Positions 7,676 through 18,256 are shown, counted from the first letter of the stretch. The stretch: DNA of 64,000 bases from Paracoccus fistulariae (GCF_028553785.1 NZ_CP067136.1:1302001-1366000); one strand, 5' to 3'. Program-made: numbers and translations. The notes: generated from the sequence alone by a model not told the origin.

Positions 7676-9760
7676 ATGTCTCTCAGTGTCCGCGCCGCCG
7701 CCCTCGCCAGTGCGAGCCTTCTCTCCATCGCTTCGGCCAATGCGCAAGAGGCGGATGACCCCTATCTTCTGGACCCGATCACCCTGACGGCCACGACTGA
7801 TGTCAGCGTCCAGCCTGACGGCTATGTCGGCGATTACAGTCAGTCCGCGACGAAATCGGACACGCCGGTGGCCGAGATGCAGCAATCCGTGTCCGTCGTG
7901 ACCACCCAGCAGATCGAGGATCAGGGCGCCCAGACCCTGGGTCAGGCGCTGTCCTATACCTCTGGCGTTCTGGGTGAGCCCTTTGGCACCGATCCGCGGT
8001 TCGACAGCCCGACCATTCGCGGCTTTGCCGCCGACGATGCGCAATATGTGAACGGGTTGCGGCAATTGCGCTATCTGGGCTCTCCGGCGTTTGAAACTTA
8101 CGGGCTGCAGCAGATCGAGGTGCTGAAAGGACCGAATTCATCGCTTTACGGTGCGGGCAGCCCGGCGGGCATCATCAATCAGGTTCAGAAACGCGCGCAG
8201 GATTACGACTTTGGCGAGGTCGGCCTGGGCTATGACAGCAATGGCGCGGGGCAATTGTTCTTCGACATGAACAAGGCGCAGTCCGAGAGTTTCGCCTGGC
8301 GCCTGACCGGGATCGCGCGCGACGACGAAACCCAGATCGAAGAGCTGACCAATGAACGCGGCTATCTGGCGGGTGCATTGCGCTGGCAGCCGGGCGATTT
8401 CACCACTTTCGATGTCATCGCCTCTTACCTCAAGGACAGCCCGATTTCGCCGACCGGCGTGCCCTATGAGCTGACCCGGATCGGCGAGGGCGAGCGGCTG
8501 CGCGACCTGTATACCGGCAATCCGAACTGGGATGACAGCGACCGAAAGATGGCGAATTTCGGCGTCGAGGTCAGCCACGAGCTTGAGAATGGCTGGACCC
8601 TCAGCCAGGGTTTTCGGTACGAGAAGCTCGACTGGACCTATACCAACACCTATGTCAGCGGCCTGATCGGCGATGAGATCGCCCAAGGCTATACCCGCCA
8701 GTCCGAGGATACCTCGGGCATCAATCTGGACACCCGGCTGTCGGGTGAGGTGACGACCGGCAGCGTGACCCATCAGTTGCTGTTCGGTCTGGATATCCGC
8801 AAATATGACGCTGATAACGAAACGAATTTCCTGTCCGGTCCCGGCCTGAACTGGCGCAATCCGGTCTATAGTAGTCAATTACCGACGACGCCCTGGTATG
8901 TCGCCACGAATGACCTGACGCTGGAGCAGATCGGCATCTATGCGCAGGATGAGATCACGGCGGGTAACTGGCGCGGCTCGCTGGCGCTGCGCCATGACCG
9001 GGCCGAACAAAGCGGGACCTCTTACAACAGCGTCGCGGGCGTCACCAATGCCGATCAGGTGGACCGGGCCACGACCGGTCGCGCGGGTCTCAGCTACGTC
9101 TTTGCCAATGGGGTGATGCCCTATGCCAGCTATGCGACCTCTTTCGATCCGCAGATCGGGACGGATGGCGATGGCAACAAGCTGAAGCCGACCAAGGCGC
9201 GGCAATGGGAACTGGGCGTGAAATACCAGCCGCAGGGCTTTAACGGTCTGTTCACCGCCGCGATCTATGATCTGCGCGAAACCAATGCGACCCGTCGCGT
9301 GGTCGAGGATGGCGTGCCCTTCGACCGCCAGATAGGTGAGGTCAAATCGCGCGGGCTGGAGCTTGAGGCCACGGCCGAGATCGGCACCGGTTGGGATCTG
9401 CGCGCGGGCTATGCCTATAACGATACCGAGATCGTGGCCGGTGAGAATAACGGCAATGAGATGCCGAACGCGCCCAGGCAATTGGCCAGCCTGTGGCTGA
9501 ACCGCGATTTCGGCAATGGGATCACGGCGGGCGGCGGCATCCGCCATCTGGGCAAGCGTTTCGGGGACGAGGCCAATCTTTACGATCTGGACGCCGTCAC
9601 GCTGGTCGATCTGGGTGCATCCTATAGCTATGACAACGTCGAAGCCTCGCTGAACCTGACGAACCTGACCGACAAGACCTATGTGGCCACCTGCGGCGCC
9701 TTTGGCTGTTTTTATGGCGAAGGGCGGACGCTGACCGCCAAAGTCACCTACAAATGGTAG
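7676..9760 (+). CDS. TonB-dependent ferric-siderophore receptor
   Basis: 694-residue outer-membrane receptor of the FhuA/siderophore class. It has a signal peptide (cleavage near ANAQE, about residue 24), a TonB-box-like LDPITLTAT segment, and a plug domain at about 55-165 with SVVTTQQIEDQGAQTLGQAL, PTIRGF and VLKGPNSSLYGAGSPAGIIN. A beta-barrel follows, ending in the classical aromatic C-terminus TLTAKVTYKW. It carries the iron-siderophore complex across the outer membrane using TonB energy. The stop overlaps the start of the fhuD-like gene, and the fhuB- and fhuC-like genes follow, so a hydroxamate-type siderophore is the likely substrate. Iron-repression is expected, but no operator was recognised. 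Confidence 0.9.
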   Translation: MSLSVRAAALASASLLSIASANAQEADDPYLLDPITLTATTDVSVQPDGYVGDYSQSATKSDTPVAEMQQSVSVVTTQQIEDQGAQTLGQALSYTSGVLGEPFGTDPRFDSPTIRGFAADDAQYVNGLRQLRYLGSPAFETYGLQQIEVLKGPNSSLYGAGSPAGIINQVQKRAQDYDFGEVGLGYDSNGAGQLFFDMNKAQSESFAWRLTGIARDDETQIEELTNERGYLAGALRWQPGDFTTFDVIASYLKDSPISPTGVPYELTRIGEGERLRDLYTGNPNWDDSDRKMANFGVEVSHELENGWTLSQGFRYEKLDWTYTNTYVSGLIGDEIAQGYTRQSEDTSGINLDTRLSGEVTTGSVTHQLLFGLDIRKYDADNETNFLSGPGLNWRNPVYSSQLPTTPWYVATNDLTLEQIGIYAQDEITAGNWRGSLALRHDRAEQSGTSYNSVAGVTNADQVDRATTGRAGLSYVFANGVMPYASYATSFDPQIGTDGDGNKLKPTKARQWELGVKYQPQGFNGLFTAAIYDLRETNATRRVVEDGVPFDRQIGEVKSRGLELEATAEIGTGWDLRAGYAYNDTEIVAGENNGNEMPNAPRQLASLWLNRDFGNGITAGGGIRHLGKRFGDEANLYDLDAVTLVDLGASYSYDNVEASLNLTNLTDKTYVATCGAFGCFYGEGRTLTAKVTYKW

Positions 9761-10665
9761 AAAGAAGGGCCGTTTTCCGGCCCGACCGCCGTGCCTTTCT
9801 GACCGCCGCCAGCGCCCTGCTGGCGGCGGGTTTTCCGCTGCAAGCCCGTGCCGCGCGGGCGAAACCGCGTCTGGCGGCGATTGACTGGGCGATGCTGGAA
9901 ACGGCGGTGGCCATCGGCCACATGCCCGTGGCCGCCTGCGAATTGATCCGCTTTCGCGAAGATGCGATCAGCCCGGCCATTCCCGATGATGTCGTCGATC
10001 TGGGGCTGCGCGGTGCGCCGAATTTCGAATTGCTGCAACTGACCCGCCCGGACCTGATCCTGACCTCGCCTTATTACATCCGCTATCAGACCCGGCTGCA
10101 GACGCTGGCCCCGGTGGTCAACCTGCCCTTCTATACGCCGCAAGAGCCGCCCTTGCCCAAGGCCGTCGCGGCCCTTCACACGCTGGCCGAGGCCGTCGAG
10201 GACGACCCCGCAGGCGATCGCGCCGCAGACCGGGCGCAGACGGAACTGGACCAGTTGGCGCGGCGCCTGCGTCCCTTCTCCGACCGGCCCGTCGCGCTGG
10301 TGCATATCGGCGATGCGCGGCATGTGCAGGCGTTCGGCCATGACAGCCTGTTTGGCAGCACGCTGACACGGCTTGCCCTGCAAAATGCCTGGAACGAGGC
10401 CACGGCATTCAGCTTCATGGCCCCTGTCCCGCTCGAACGGCTGGCCTCCATGCACGAGGCGCGGCTGGTCATCGTCGGACAGATCCCGCCACCCGCCTTG
10501 CACGGGCTGCGCCGCAGCGTGTTGTGGCGGGCGCTGCCGCCGGTGGCCGGGGGACGGCTTTACCTGCTGCCCGATGTCAACGCCTTTGGCGCGGTGCCCG
10601 CCGCGCTGCGTTTCGCCCGGCTGCTGACAGAGGCATTCGAGGCAGGGCCGATGGCATGGACATGA
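9754..10665 (+). CDS. fhuD: FhuD-like periplasmic siderophore-binding protein
   Basis: 303-residue substrate-binding protein of the FhuD/FecB class. The N-terminus has a twin-arginine signal, DRRAFLTAASALLAA (Arg12-Arg13), with a likely cleavage near QARA. FhuD-like features include an early IDWAMLETAVAIGHMP strand-helix, LRGAPNFELLQLTRPDLILTSPYY, and a C-terminal WNE segment followed by RLASM. It hands the ferric siderophore to the inner-membrane permease. Its ATG overlaps the receptor stop (ATGGTAG) and its own stop overlaps the start of the permease gene, which indicates a translationally coupled operon. Confidence 0.85.
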   Translation: MVERRAVFRPDRRAFLTAASALLAAGFPLQARAARAKPRLAAIDWAMLETAVAIGHMPVAACELIRFREDAISPAIPDDVVDLGLRGAPNFELLQLTRPDLILTSPYYIRYQTRLQTLAPVVNLPFYTPQEPPLPKAVAALHTLAEAVEDDPAGDRAADRAQTELDQLARRLRPFSDRPVALVHIGDARHVQAFGHDSLFGSTLTRLALQNAWNEATAFSFMAPVPLERLASMHEARLVIVGQIPPPALHGLRRSVLWRALPPVAGGRLYLLPDVNAFGAVPAALRFARLLTEAFEAGPMAWT

Positions 10666-12639
10666 CGCGCGCCCTGCGCCTCTGGCTGCCGCTTGTCGCG
10701 GCGACGGCGCTGCTGCTGTGGTTCGCCGCCGCAGGGCAGATGCTGCCCGTCGCGAATTGGCCCACCCTGCCCTTCGATCCGCAGGGCATGAGCCTGCCGC
10801 AAATCCTGATCGCCTTTGGCATGATGCCGCGCGGGATGGTGGCGCTGCTGGCGGGGGCGGCGCTTGGCCTGTCGGGCGCGATCCTGCAGGCGGTGCTGCG
10901 CAACCCGATTGCCGATCCGACGACGCTTGGCATCTCGGCCGGGGCGCAGCTGGCGCTGGTGCTGGCGACCATCCTTGCGCCCGGCCTGCTGACCCTTGGC
11001 CGCTGGCCCGTGGCCATGTCCGGGGCGGGTCTGGCCGCGCTGCTGGTGCTGGCCATCGGGGCGCGGCGGGGCTTTGCGCCGGTGACGATGGTGATTGCGG
11101 GGATGCTGGTCGGCATGACGGCCAGCGCGATTGCCACCGCCGTCACCCTGTCGCAGGGCCAATATCTGCTGTCGCTGGTGATCTGGAATGGCGGATCGCT
11201 GGTGCAGCAGGACTGGTCAGGCGCGCGGATGCTGACGCTGGTTCTGCTGCTGGGCGGCGCCGGTTCCGCGCTGCTGGCGCGCCCCTTGCGCGTCCTGTCG
11301 CTGGGCGGTGACGGGGCTGCGGGCCTGGGGCTGAACGTCTCGGCCGTGCGGATCGCGGCGGTGGCACTGGCGGTCTGCATCTCGGCCAGCGTCTCGGCTG
11401 AGCTGGGCCTGATCGCCTTTGTCGGTCTGGCCGCCCCGGCCCTGGCGCGGACGATGGGCGCGCGCGGCATCGGGCCGTTGCTGGCGCTGTCGCCGCTGAT
11501 CGGGGCGCTGATCCTGTCGCTATGCGACGGGCTGGTCCTGCTGATCGCCGGACAGGGGGGCGAGATGTTTCCAACCGGCGCCATCACCGGCCTGATCGGT
11601 GGCCCGCTGCTGATCTGGCTGCTGCCACGGCTGCGCGGCTCGACCCCGCCGGGGAGCGAGAGGTCCGAGGGGCCTGCCCCGCGCCGCACCCATCCCCGCC
11701 GCCTGCTGATGGCGATGGCCACGGGCCTGATCCTGTCGGCACTGGTGCTGATCTGGATCGGGCGCGTGCCGGGCGGCTGGGCCGTGCTGGACTGGGACAG
11801 CTTCCGCGCCTTTCTGCCGATGCGCGCGCCACGCCTGATTGCCGCCGTCTCGGCCGGGGCGGCGCTGGCACTTGCGGGCGCAATCCTGCAACGGCTGACC
11901 GCCAATCCGCTGGCCTCGCCCGAGGTTCTGGGCGTTTCGGGCGGCGCCTCGCTGGGCTATGCGGCGGTGATCTTTCTGGTGGCGGCGCCCAGCGGCGCGA
12001 TGCTGGGACTGGGCGCCATGGCGGGCGGCGCGGTCGCGCTGGCGCTGGTCCTGTCCTTTGTCAGCCGCCGCGACATGCCGGAAGAGCGGATCCTGCTGGC
12101 CGGGATCGCGGTTTCGGCGCTGGCATCGTCGGTGCTGGCGGCCCTGATGGCGGTCGGCGATGCGCGATCCTGGGCGGTTCTGGGCTGGCTCAGCGGGTCG
12201 TCCTCTGCCGTGACCCTGCCCGGTCGCACTGGCGCTGGCGGGGCTTGCCGTGACGCTTCTGGCCTTTGCGCTGGCGGCGCGTCGCTGGCTGGGCGTGCTG
12301 CCTTTGGGCGCAGGTATCGCGGGCGGGCTTGGCCTGCCGCTGCGCCGGGCGCGACCGCTGCTGATCCTGCTTGCGGGGCTGGCCACGGGCGCCGCGACGG
12401 TGCTTGTCGGGCCGCTGTCCTTCGTGGGGCTGATGGCGCCCCATCTGGCCCGCCGCCTTGGCCTTGCCCGGCCCGAAGATCACATCGTCGGCGCGGCCCT
12501 GATCGGCGCTGCCCTGATGCTGGCCGCCGATTTCGGCGCCCGCATGGCCGGCTTTCCCTATGAATTGCCGCTTGGCCTTTTCGCGTCGCTGATCGGCGCG
12601 CCCTGGCTGATCTGGCTGCTGATGAGGTCCGGCAGATGA
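10656..12639 (+). pseudogene. fhuB: FhuB-like siderophore permease, interrupted by a one-base frameshift
   Basis: Double-length FecCD-type permease of two fused ten-helix halves, importing ferric hydroxamates with FhuC. Reading from ATG 10656, the frame gives both halves up to SSSAVTLP, then turns into arginine- and proline-rich nonsense ending at 12563. The proper continuation (VALALAGLAVTLLAFALAARRW... to LIWLLMRSGR) lies in the frame ending at 12639. The break is at CCC 12219-12221: removing one C restores one frame of 660 residues, the same length as E. coli FhuB. Either the strain is a natural mutant or the assembly has an extra base. The restored stop overlaps the fhuC start (ATGA), as expected for an intact operon. 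Confidence 0.85.
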
Positions 12640-13403
12640 GCCTGTTTCACATCAACGATCTGACTGTGGATGTCCCGGGCCGCCGCCTTCTGGACGGGAT
12701 CGGACTGGACCTGCCAGCAGGTCGTGCCATCGCGCTGATCGGCCATAACGGATCGGGCAAATCGACGCTGCTGAAGGCGCTTGCACGGCAGATCGCGGCC
12801 CGTGGGCAAGTCACGTTCGAGGGCCGCCCGCTGGCCGACTGGCACCCCCGCGACTATGCTCGCCGTCTGGCCTTCCTGCCACAGACGCCCCCGCCGGCCG
12901 AAGGGATGCTGGTCCGCGAGCTTGTCGCCCTTGGCCGCTATCCCTGGCACGGCGCGCTTGGCCGCTTCGGGCCGCGCGATCATCGGGCCGTGGCCGATGC
13001 CATGGCCGAATGCGGGATCGAGGCCTTTGCCGATCGTCTGGTCGACACGCTGTCGGGCGGCGAAAGACAACGCGTCTGGCTGGCCATGATGGTCGCGCAA
13101 GAGGCCGGAACCCTGCTTCTGGACGAACCGATCAGCGCGCTGGACATCGCCCATCAGGTCGAGGTGCTGGCACTGGTGCGCAGCATGTGCCACGCCCAGA
13201 ACCGCAGCGCGGTCATCGTCCTGCACGAGGTGAATATGGCGGCGCGTTTCTGCGATCATATCGTCGCACTGAAGGGCGGGCGCGTGGTGCTGCAGGGCAG
13301 CCCCCTGGACCTGATGCGGCCCGCGACATTGCGCGATATATATGGTTTACCGATGCAGGTGCTGACCCGCGATGACGGCAGCCCGATTGCCATTCCTGCC
13401 TGA
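12636..13403 (+). CDS. fhuC: FhuC-like siderophore ABC transporter ATPase
   Basis: 255-residue ATPase of the siderophore/heme/B12 import family. It shows Walker A GHNGSGKS (36-43), the Q-loop in FLPQTPPPAEG, the signature LSGGERQR (139-146), Walker B TLLLDE (159-164) and the switch histidine in VLHEVNMAARFCDH. It drives uptake through the FhuB-like permease. Its ATG overlaps the permease stop by four bases. The gene is intact, so loss of the upstream permease, if real, is recent. Confidence 0.93.
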   Translation: MSLFHINDLTVDVPGRRLLDGIGLDLPAGRAIALIGHNGSGKSTLLKALARQIAARGQVTFEGRPLADWHPRDYARRLAFLPQTPPPAEGMLVRELVALGRYPWHGALGRFGPRDHRAVADAMAECGIEAFADRLVDTLSGGERQRVWLAMMVAQEAGTLLLDEPISALDIAHQVEVLALVRSMCHAQNRSAVIVLHEVNMAARFCDHIVALKGGRVVLQGSPLDLMRPATLRDIYGLPMQVLTRDDGSPIAIPA

Positions 13404-13411
13404 GACGAGAC

Positions 13412-15112
13412 ATGCTGCGCGATTTCTTTTCCTATTATCGCCCCTTCATGGGTCTGTTCTGGCTGGATTTCGGCTGTGCGGTGCTGTCGGGCCTGCTGGA
13501 GCTGGCCTTTCCCGTCGCCATTACCGGCTTTATCGACCACCTTCTGCCACAGGGCGACTGGTCGCTGACCATCGCGGCGGCGGTGGGCCTTCTGGCGCTC
13601 TACGCCGTCAATGCGGGGCTGCTGACCGTGGTGATCTATTGGGGTCACAAGCTAGGCATCAATATCGAGACCGAGATGCGCGCCCGCGCCTTCGATCACC
13701 TGACCCGGCTGTCATGGCGCTGGTATGACCGCGCCCGCACCGGCAAGCTGGTCGCCCGCGTGACCCGCGATCTGGAAGAGATCGGAGAGGTCGCCCATCA
13801 CGGCCCCGAGGACGCCTTTATCGCCATCATGACCTTTGTCGGGGCCTTTGCCCTGATGTTCTGGATCAATCCGCAACTGGCCGTCATCGTGGCGCTGATC
13901 GTGCCCGCAATGCTGGCCCTGGTGGTGTTTTACGGCGGCCGGATGACGCGCACATGGCAGGCCATCTATGCCCGCGTCGGCGATTTCAACGTGCGCCTGG
14001 AAGAGGCCCTTGGCGGCGTCCGCGTCGTGCAGGCCTTTGGCAATGAAAGCCATGAAACGCATCTGTTCGCGGGCGATAATGCCCGCTATCGGCAGGCGAA
14101 ACTGGATGCCTATCGCGTCATGGCGGCCTCATCCGCGCTGCATTATATGGGGCTGCGGCTGGTGCAGGTGATCGTCATGGTCGTCGGCGCGGGCTTTGTG
14201 CTGTCGGGCGATCTGACGACGGGGGGCTTTGTCGGTTTCCTGCTGCTGGTCGGGGTGTTCTATCGCCCGCTGGAAAAGATCGCCGCCGTGATCGAGACCT
14301 ATCCGCGCGGCATTGCGGGCTTTCGCCGCTATCAGGAATTGCTGGCCACCGATCCCGAGATCGCGGATGCCCCGGATGCGATCGACGCGCCCGCCCTGCG
14401 CGGCGATATCAGCTTTCGGGACGTGGGCTTCGCCTATGATCCCGACCGGCCGATCCTGCGCGGGATAGATCTGGAGATCCGCGCGGGCGAAACCGTGGCC
14501 TTTGTCGGTCATTCCGGCGCGGGCAAGACGACGCTGCTGGCCTTGCTGCCACGGTTCTACGAGGCGACGCAGGGACAGATCACCGTGGACGGGCTGCCGC
14601 TGTCCCAGATGCGGCTGAACAGCCTGCGTCGGCAGATCGGGCTGGTCAGTCAGGATGTCTTCCTGTTCGGCGGCACGCTGCGCGAGAATATCGCCTATGG
14701 CCGCCTTGGCGCCAGCGATGAGGAAATTCGTCAGGCCGCCGCGCAGGCGCAGCTGTCATCGCTGATCGCGACGCTGCCCGACGGGCTGGAGACCGTAGTG
14801 GGGGAACGTGGGGTGATGCTGTCGGGCGGCCAGAAACAGCGCGTGGCCATCGCCCGCGCCTTCCTGAAAAATCCGCCGATCCTGATCTTGGACGAGGCGA
14901 CCAGCGCCCTGGACAGCCAGACCGAACGCGAGATCCAGACCGCGCTGGATGCGCTGGCCGTGGGGCGCACGACGCTGGTGATCGCGCATCGGCTTGGCAC
15001 GATCCGGAATGCCGACCGGATCGTGGTCATGCAGGATGGCCAGATCGCCGAAATCGGCAGCCACGCGCAATTGCTGGCCCGCAAGGGCATCTATGCCGCG
15101 CTCGCGGCCTGA
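13412..15112 (+). CDS. ABC exporter-type transporter with fused permease and ATPase
   Basis: 566-residue half-transporter of the MsbA/type IV exporter fold. Six membrane helices occupy about 15-290. The ATPase domain (330-566) carries Walker A GHSGAGKT (366-373), signature LSGGQKQR (470-477), Walker B ILILDE (490-495) and the switch HRLGTI. It would work as a homodimer. Eight bases separate it from fhuC, so it is probably the last gene of the siderophore operon. Related half-transporters next to siderophore loci export siderophores or, as in the IrtAB type, import ferric siderophores. Which applies here cannot be decided. Confidence 0.85.
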   Translation: MLRDFFSYYRPFMGLFWLDFGCAVLSGLLELAFPVAITGFIDHLLPQGDWSLTIAAAVGLLALYAVNAGLLTVVIYWGHKLGINIETEMRARAFDHLTRLSWRWYDRARTGKLVARVTRDLEEIGEVAHHGPEDAFIAIMTFVGAFALMFWINPQLAVIVALIVPAMLALVVFYGGRMTRTWQAIYARVGDFNVRLEEALGGVRVVQAFGNESHETHLFAGDNARYRQAKLDAYRVMAASSALHYMGLRLVQVIVMVVGAGFVLSGDLTTGGFVGFLLLVGVFYRPLEKIAAVIETYPRGIAGFRRYQELLATDPEIADAPDAIDAPALRGDISFRDVGFAYDPDRPILRGIDLEIRAGETVAFVGHSGAGKTTLLALLPRFYEATQGQITVDGLPLSQMRLNSLRRQIGLVSQDVFLFGGTLRENIAYGRLGASDEEIRQAAAQAQLSSLIATLPDGLETVVGERGVMLSGGQKQRVAIARAFLKNPPILILDEATSALDSQTEREIQTALDALAVGRTTLVIAHRLGTIRNADRIVVMQDGQIAEIGSHAQLLARKGIYAALAA

Positions 15113-15125
15113 CCCGCAAGCAACA

Positions 15126-15148
15126 GCCGCAGCCCGACCGGCTGCGGC
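15126..15148. terminator. Hairpin between convergent genes
   Basis: A 9-bp GC-rich stem (15126-15134 with 15140-15148) with a 5-base loop lies in the 48-bp gap between the exporter gene and the convergent acyl-CoA dehydrogenase. No T-run is present on either side, so it may be a weak bidirectional terminator. Confidence 0.4.
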
Positions 15149-15160
15149 CATCTCTGCGCC

Positions 15161-16288
15161 TTACAGGCTGCGCGCGATGACCAGCCGCTGCACCTCGCTG
15201 GTGCCCTCATAGATCTGCGCCACGCGCACATCGCGATAGATCCGCTCGACCGGGTAATCGCGCAGATAGCCATAGCCGCCATGGATCTGGATCGCATCAG
15301 AGCAGACCTTCTCGGCCATTTCCGACGCAACCAACTTCGCCATCGAAGCCTCGGTCAGGCAGGGCAGACCCGCCTCGCGCAGGGCGGCGGCATGCAGGAC
15401 CATCTGCCGCGCGGTCTCGATCCGCGTCGCCATATCGGCCAGCAAGAAGGACACCGCCTGATGCTGTATGATCGGCTTGCCAAAGGTGATCCGCTCACGC
15501 GCATAGTCGCGGGCGTGGTCAAAGGCCGCCCGCGCCATGCCGACCGATTGCGCGGCAATGCCGATGCGCCCGCCTTCCAGATTGGCCAATGCGATCTTCA
15601 GCCCCTCGCCCTCGGCGCCCAGCAGGTTCTCGGCCGGGATGCGCATATCGGTAAAGGACAGCGCACAGGTATCGCTGCTGTTCAGCCCCAGCTTCTTTTC
15701 GACCGTCATGACCTCGTAACCGGGCGTGTCGGTGGGCACGATGAAGGCGCTGATGCCCTTCTTGCCGGCCTCGGGATCGGTCACGGCGAAGGTGATGACC
15801 AGCTTGCCATTCTTGCCCGAGGTGATGAACTGCTTCGACCCGTTCAGCACGTAATGATCGCCGTCGCGTACCGCCCGCGTCTTGATCGCCGCGGCATCCG
15901 ACCCGGTCGAAGGCTCGGTCAGGGCGAAACCGCCGATCCATTCGCCCGAGGCCAGTTTCGGCAGGTATTTCTGCTTCTGCTCTTCGGTGCCGTATTTCAC
16001 AATCGGCATGCAGCCGACCGAGCTGTGGACCGAAACGATGGTCGAACAGGGGCCATCGCCCGCCGCGATTTCCTCCAGCGCCAGCGCATAGGCGACCGTG
16101 CCCAGATCCGATCCGCCATATTCTTCGGGCACCAGCATGCCCAGAAAGCCCAGCTCGCCCATCTCGGTCAGTTCTTCGCGCGGAAAGCGGGCTTCGGCGT
16201 CACGTTCCGCCGCGCCGGGCGCCAGACGCTCTTGCGCGAAATCGCGCGCGGCGTCGCGGATCTGTTCCTGTATGTCGGTCAATATCAT
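15161..16288 (-). CDS. Acyl-CoA dehydrogenase, probably for short branched acyl-CoA
   Basis: 375-residue FAD-dependent acyl-CoA dehydrogenase of the short-chain/branched-chain class. Typical segments are [28 protein letters not shown], the [13 protein letters not shown] helix and [19 protein letters not shown]. The catalytic base is probably Glu361 in the C-terminal [10 protein letters not shown]. It oxidises the alpha-beta bond of an acyl-CoA and passes electrons to ETF. It is the third gene of a minus-strand operon with a thiolase and an HSD10-like dehydrogenase, a set that fits oxidation of 2-methylbutyryl-CoA from isoleucine. The start overlaps the thiolase stop (TGATG). Confidence 0.88.
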   Translation of the reverse strand: MILTDIQEQIRDAARDFAQERLAPGAAERDAEARFPREELTEMGELGFLGMLVPEEYGGSDLGTVAYALALEEIAAGDGPCSTIVSVHSSVGCMPIVKYGTEEQKQKYLPKLASGEWIGGFALTEPSTGSDAAAIKTRAVRDGDHYVLNGSKQFITSGKNGKLVITFAVTDPEAGKKGISAFIVPTDTPGYEVMTVEKKLGLNSSDTCALSFTDMRIPAENLLGAEGEGLKIALANLEGGRIGIAAQSVGMARAAFDHARDYARERITFGKPIIQHQAVSFLLADMATRIETARQMVLHAAALREAGLPCLTEASMAKLVASEMAEKVCSDAIQIHGGYGYLRDYPVERIYRDVRVAQIYEGTSEVQRLVIARSL

Positions 16289-17478
16289 CAGTTGATCCTT
16301 TCGATTGCGACGGCGGTCGCCTCTCCGCCACCGATACAAAGCGAGGCGATGCCGCGATTCATGCCGTGGGTTTCCAGCGCGTTCAGCAGCGTGACCATGA
16401 CCCGCGCGCCCGAAGCGCCGATGGGATGGCCAAGCGCGCAGGCGCCGCCGTGGATATTCACCTTGTCATGGGGCAGATCCAGATCGCGCATGGCGGCCAT
16501 CGCCACGACGGCGAAGGCCTCATTGACCTCGAACAGATCCACATTCTTCAGATCCCAGCCGGTCTTTTCGGCCAGCTTGCGCATGGCACCGATGGGGGCG
16601 GTGGGGAACAGGTTCGGCTTGTCGGCATGGGTGGAATGACCGGTAATGACCGCGCGCGGGGTCAGGCCGCGACGCTCGGCCTCTGACAGGCGCATCATCA
16701 CCAGCGCGGCCGCACCATCCGAAATCGACGAGGAGTTCGCCGCCGTCACCGTGCCGCCCTCACGAAAGGCGGGGCGCAGGGACGGGATCTTGTCCAGACG
16801 TGCCTTGCACGGCTGCTCGTCAATGCTGACCACGGCTTCGGACCGACCGGCCTTCACCGTGATCGGCGTCACCTCGGCCGCGAACAGCCCGTCTTCGATC
16901 GCCCGCTGCGCGCGTGTCAGCGAGGTGATGGCAAATTCGTCCTGCGCCTCGCGCGTGAACTTATAGGACTGGGCGCAGTCCTCGGCAAAGGTGCCCATCA
17001 GGCGGCCCTTGTCATAGGCATCCTCAAGCCCGTCCAGGAACATGTGGTCGATGACCTGCCCATGCCCCATGCGAAAGCCGCCCCGCGCCTTGGGCAGCAG
17101 ATAGGGCGCGTTGGTCATGCTTTCCATCCCGCCCGCGACCATGACATCGGCCGTTTCGGCGCGCAGCAGGTCATGGGCCAGCATGGCGGCCTTCATGCCC
17201 GATCCGCACATCTTGTTGATGGTCGTGGCACCCGCGCCCAGCGGCAGGCCCGCCTTGATTGCGGCCTGACGGGCGGGTGCCTGCCCCTGCCCCGCAGGCA
17301 GGACGCAGCCCATGATGATTTCCTCGACCGCTTCGGGCACGATATTGGCGCCGTCCACGGCGGCGCGGATCGCGGCGGCGCCCAGATCGGCGGCCGTGGC
17401 GCCGGACAGATCGCCCTGAAACCCGCCCATGGGGGTGCGGGCGGCGCCGACGATGACGATGGGATCAGCAGATGACAT
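16288..17478 (-). CDS. Acetyl-CoA C-acyltransferase (thiolase)
   Basis: 396-residue biosynthetic/degradative thiolase. The nucleophile is Cys91 in [10 protein letters not shown], the catalytic His351 lies in [12 protein letters not shown], and the second cysteine is Cys381 in [14 protein letters not shown] is also present. It cleaves 3-oxoacyl-CoA to acetyl-CoA plus a shortened acyl-CoA. The neighbours, an HSD10-like dehydrogenase 10 bp upstream and an acyl-CoA dehydrogenase downstream, suggest 2-methylacetoacetyl-CoA as substrate. An acetoacetyl-CoA thiolase role is the alternative. Confidence 0.9.
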   Translation of the reverse strand: MSSADPIVIVGAARTPMGGFQGDLSGATAADLGAAAIRAAVDGANIVPEAVEEIIMGCVLPAGQGQAPARQAAIKAGLPLGAGATTINKMCGSGMKAAMLAHDLLRAETADVMVAGGMESMTNAPYLLPKARGGFRMGHGQVIDHMFLDGLEDAYDKGRLMGTFAEDCAQSYKFTREAQDEFAITSLTRAQRAIEDGLFAAEVTPITVKAGRSEAVVSIDEQPCKARLDKIPSLRPAFREGGTVTAANSSSISDGAAALVMMRLSEAERRGLTPRAVITGHSTHADKPNLFPTAPIGAMRKLAEKTGWDLKNVDLFEVNEAFAVVAMAAMRDLDLPHDKVNIHGGACALGHPIGASGARVMVTLLNALETHGMNRGIASLCIGGGEATAVAIERIN

Positions 17479-17488
17479 GATATCCTCC

Positions 17489-18256
17489 TTATTTCGCGGC
17501 CATGCGCAGGGCGCCGTCCAGACGGATCACCTCGCCATTCAGCATCTGGTTTTCGGCAATATGGCGCACCAGCGCAGCATATTCCGCCGGATCGCCCAGA
17601 CGCGAGGGGAAGGGCACGGCAGCGCCCAGCGAATCCTGCACCTCTTGCGGCAGGCCCTTCATCATCGGGGTGGCAAAAATGCCCGGCGCGATGGTCACGA
17701 CACGGATCCCGTGCCGCGCCAGTTCGCGCGCGGCGGGCAAAGTCAGCGAGGCCACCGCCCCCTTGGACGAGGCATAGGCCGCCTGCCCGATCTGCCCGTC
17801 ATAGGCCGCGATCGAGGCCGTGTTGACGATCACCCCACGCTCGCCCGAGGCACCGGGCTCATTCTTCTGCATCGCCTCGGCCGCAAGGCGCAGCATGTTG
17901 AACGTGCCGATCAGGTTGATCGACACGGCACGGGCAAAGCTGTCCAGCCGGTGCGGCCCGTCGCGGCCCAGGATCTTTTCGCCCGGCGCCACGCCCGCGC
18001 AATTGACCAGCACATCGATGCGGCCAAAGGCGTCCAGCGCCGCCGCAATCGCCGCCTGCCCTTGTTCGTCGCTGGTCACATCGGTCCGCTGAAAGATCGC
18101 CGCCGGGCCAAGTTCCGCCACCGCAGCCTGACCGGCCTCATCGTTCACATCCAGCAGCACGGCCTTGCCGCCGCCCTGAACCACCATCTGCGCCACCGCA
18201 TGCCCAAGGCCAGAGCCTCCGCCGGTGATCAGGAAAACACGATCTTCGATCTGCAT
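17489..18256 (-). CDS. SDR 3-hydroxyacyl-CoA dehydrogenase, HSD10-like
   Basis: 255-residue short-chain dehydrogenase that resembles human HSD17B10 (3-hydroxyacyl-CoA dehydrogenase type 2). The NAD site TGGGSGLG is at 11-18, with Asp36 following the second beta strand, which favours NAD over NADP. The catalytic residues are Ser148, Tyr161 and Lys165 (YASSK). The HSD10 hallmark segment [17 protein letters not shown] and the tail [18 protein letters not shown] are both present. HSD10 oxidises 2-methyl-3-hydroxybutyryl-CoA in isoleucine breakdown. It is the first gene of the operon and is divergent from an AraC-type regulator. Confidence 0.87.
   Translation of the reverse strand: MQIEDRVFLITGGGSGLGHAVAQMVVQGGGKAVLLDVNDEAGQAAVAELGPAAIFQRTDVTSDEQGQAAIAAALDAFGRIDVLVNCAGVAPGEKILGRDGPHRLDSFARAVSINLIGTFNMLRLAAEAMQKNEPGASGERGVIVNTASIAAYDGQIGQAAYASSKGAVASLTLPAARELARHGIRVVTIAPGIFATPMMKGLPQEVQDSLGAAVPFPSRLGDPAEYAALVRHIAENQMLNGEVIRLDGALRMAAK

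Noticed and set aside
12207..12260. Programmed ribosomal frameshifting in fhuB
   Set aside because: No slippery heptamer, stimulatory hairpin or internal Shine-Dalgarno pattern was seen. FhuB is a single uninterrupted chain in known systems, so an indel is the simpler reading.
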